From the NCBI GenBank assembly GCA_907164885.2, contig OU015490.1, positions 241,313,949-241,377,948 on the forward strand: a stretch of DNA of 64,000 bases, written 5' to 3'. A program made the translations under genes and the position numbers. Below the pieces are notes generated by a model, which worked only from the letters and a program-made list of their open reading frames with translations, searched no databases and was not told the origin of the DNA. Origin of the DNA: Dolomedes plantarius. Taxonomy: Eukaryota > Arthropoda > Arachnida > Araneae > Dolomedidae. Below are positions 63,761 to 64,000 of this stretch, one piece after another (the stretch's first letter is position 1; every line of letters starts with the position of its first letter).

Positions 63761-64000
63761 TTATTGTTTTAGTTAAGAGATTTATTGCGCAACGTAATAC
63801 TAACCACTATACGTTTTAAATATAAGGAATAAGTTAAAATAATTAATATTCTTTGTGTAATTTAAATAATTAAATAAGTAATAGATACAACACAATCTTT
63901 CGTTTAAGACCAAAATGAGCAAATTGATGCAGTAGTTTTCTCTCACGGACGTCCCAAAAAGTCGGCTTAGCAACTTAAATATATATATATGTGTTCCATA

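Overview
This is an arthropod nuclear window, most likely from a spider. It is AT-rich, full of (TA)n runs and packed with DNA transposons. It carries long single-exon MATH-BTB (TDPOZ-like) genes and secreted leucine-rich-repeat (LRR) proteins of the kind annotated in spider and tick genomes as 'oplophorus-luciferin 2-monooxygenase non-catalytic subunit-like'. The species cannot be named from sequence alone.

Left third (1-25,000): two convergent MATH-BTB paralogues about 12 kb apart. The minus-strand copy (17544-21545, 1333 aa) has MATH-BTB-MATH-like-BTB-BACK followed by six regular ~119-residue units, each made of a C-terminal half-BTB plus a BACK-like segment. The plus-strand copy (3490-5667, 725 aa) shares the front architecture but stops in its first repeat unit with a basic tail; remains of at least three more units lie broken downstream to about 7020. 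The interval holds a transposase relic, a Tc1-like terminus, two tandem copies of a CTAGC-headed repeat (one with a solo LTR), and a piggyBac relic nested in another inverted-repeat element whose end lies 31 bp beyond the stop of the large gene.

Middle and right (28,458-57,045): two split minus-strand LRR genes in tandem, assembled here from short exons with matching splice phases. LRR-A has 3 exons (318 aa, 28458-35016) and LRR-B has 6 exons (314 aa, 38160-57045). Both have a signal peptide, an N-terminal cysteine cap, LRRs and a cysteine-rich LRRCT. Exon 2 of LRR-B is followed in its downstream intron by two further in-frame copies plus a fragment. The introns and intergenic DNA hold most of the mobile elements: an intact Tc1-like element (35830-37231) and its broken sister (58411-59818), two other Tc1-like relics, a mariner relic, two deleted transposase elements, a long-TIR element with a CXC-type cysteine tail, hAT and TTAA-flanked MITEs, and three tRNA-type SINE families.

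The two gene pairs show no evident shared pathway. MATH-BTB proteins usually recruit substrates to Cullin-3 ubiquitin ligases inside the cell, while the LRR proteins look secreted. No rRNA, clear functional tRNA gene or CRISPR array was seen. The right end (about 60-64 kb) is AT-rich non-coding DNA with one short tandem repeat and a TATA-containing block that may be an LTR or promoter.
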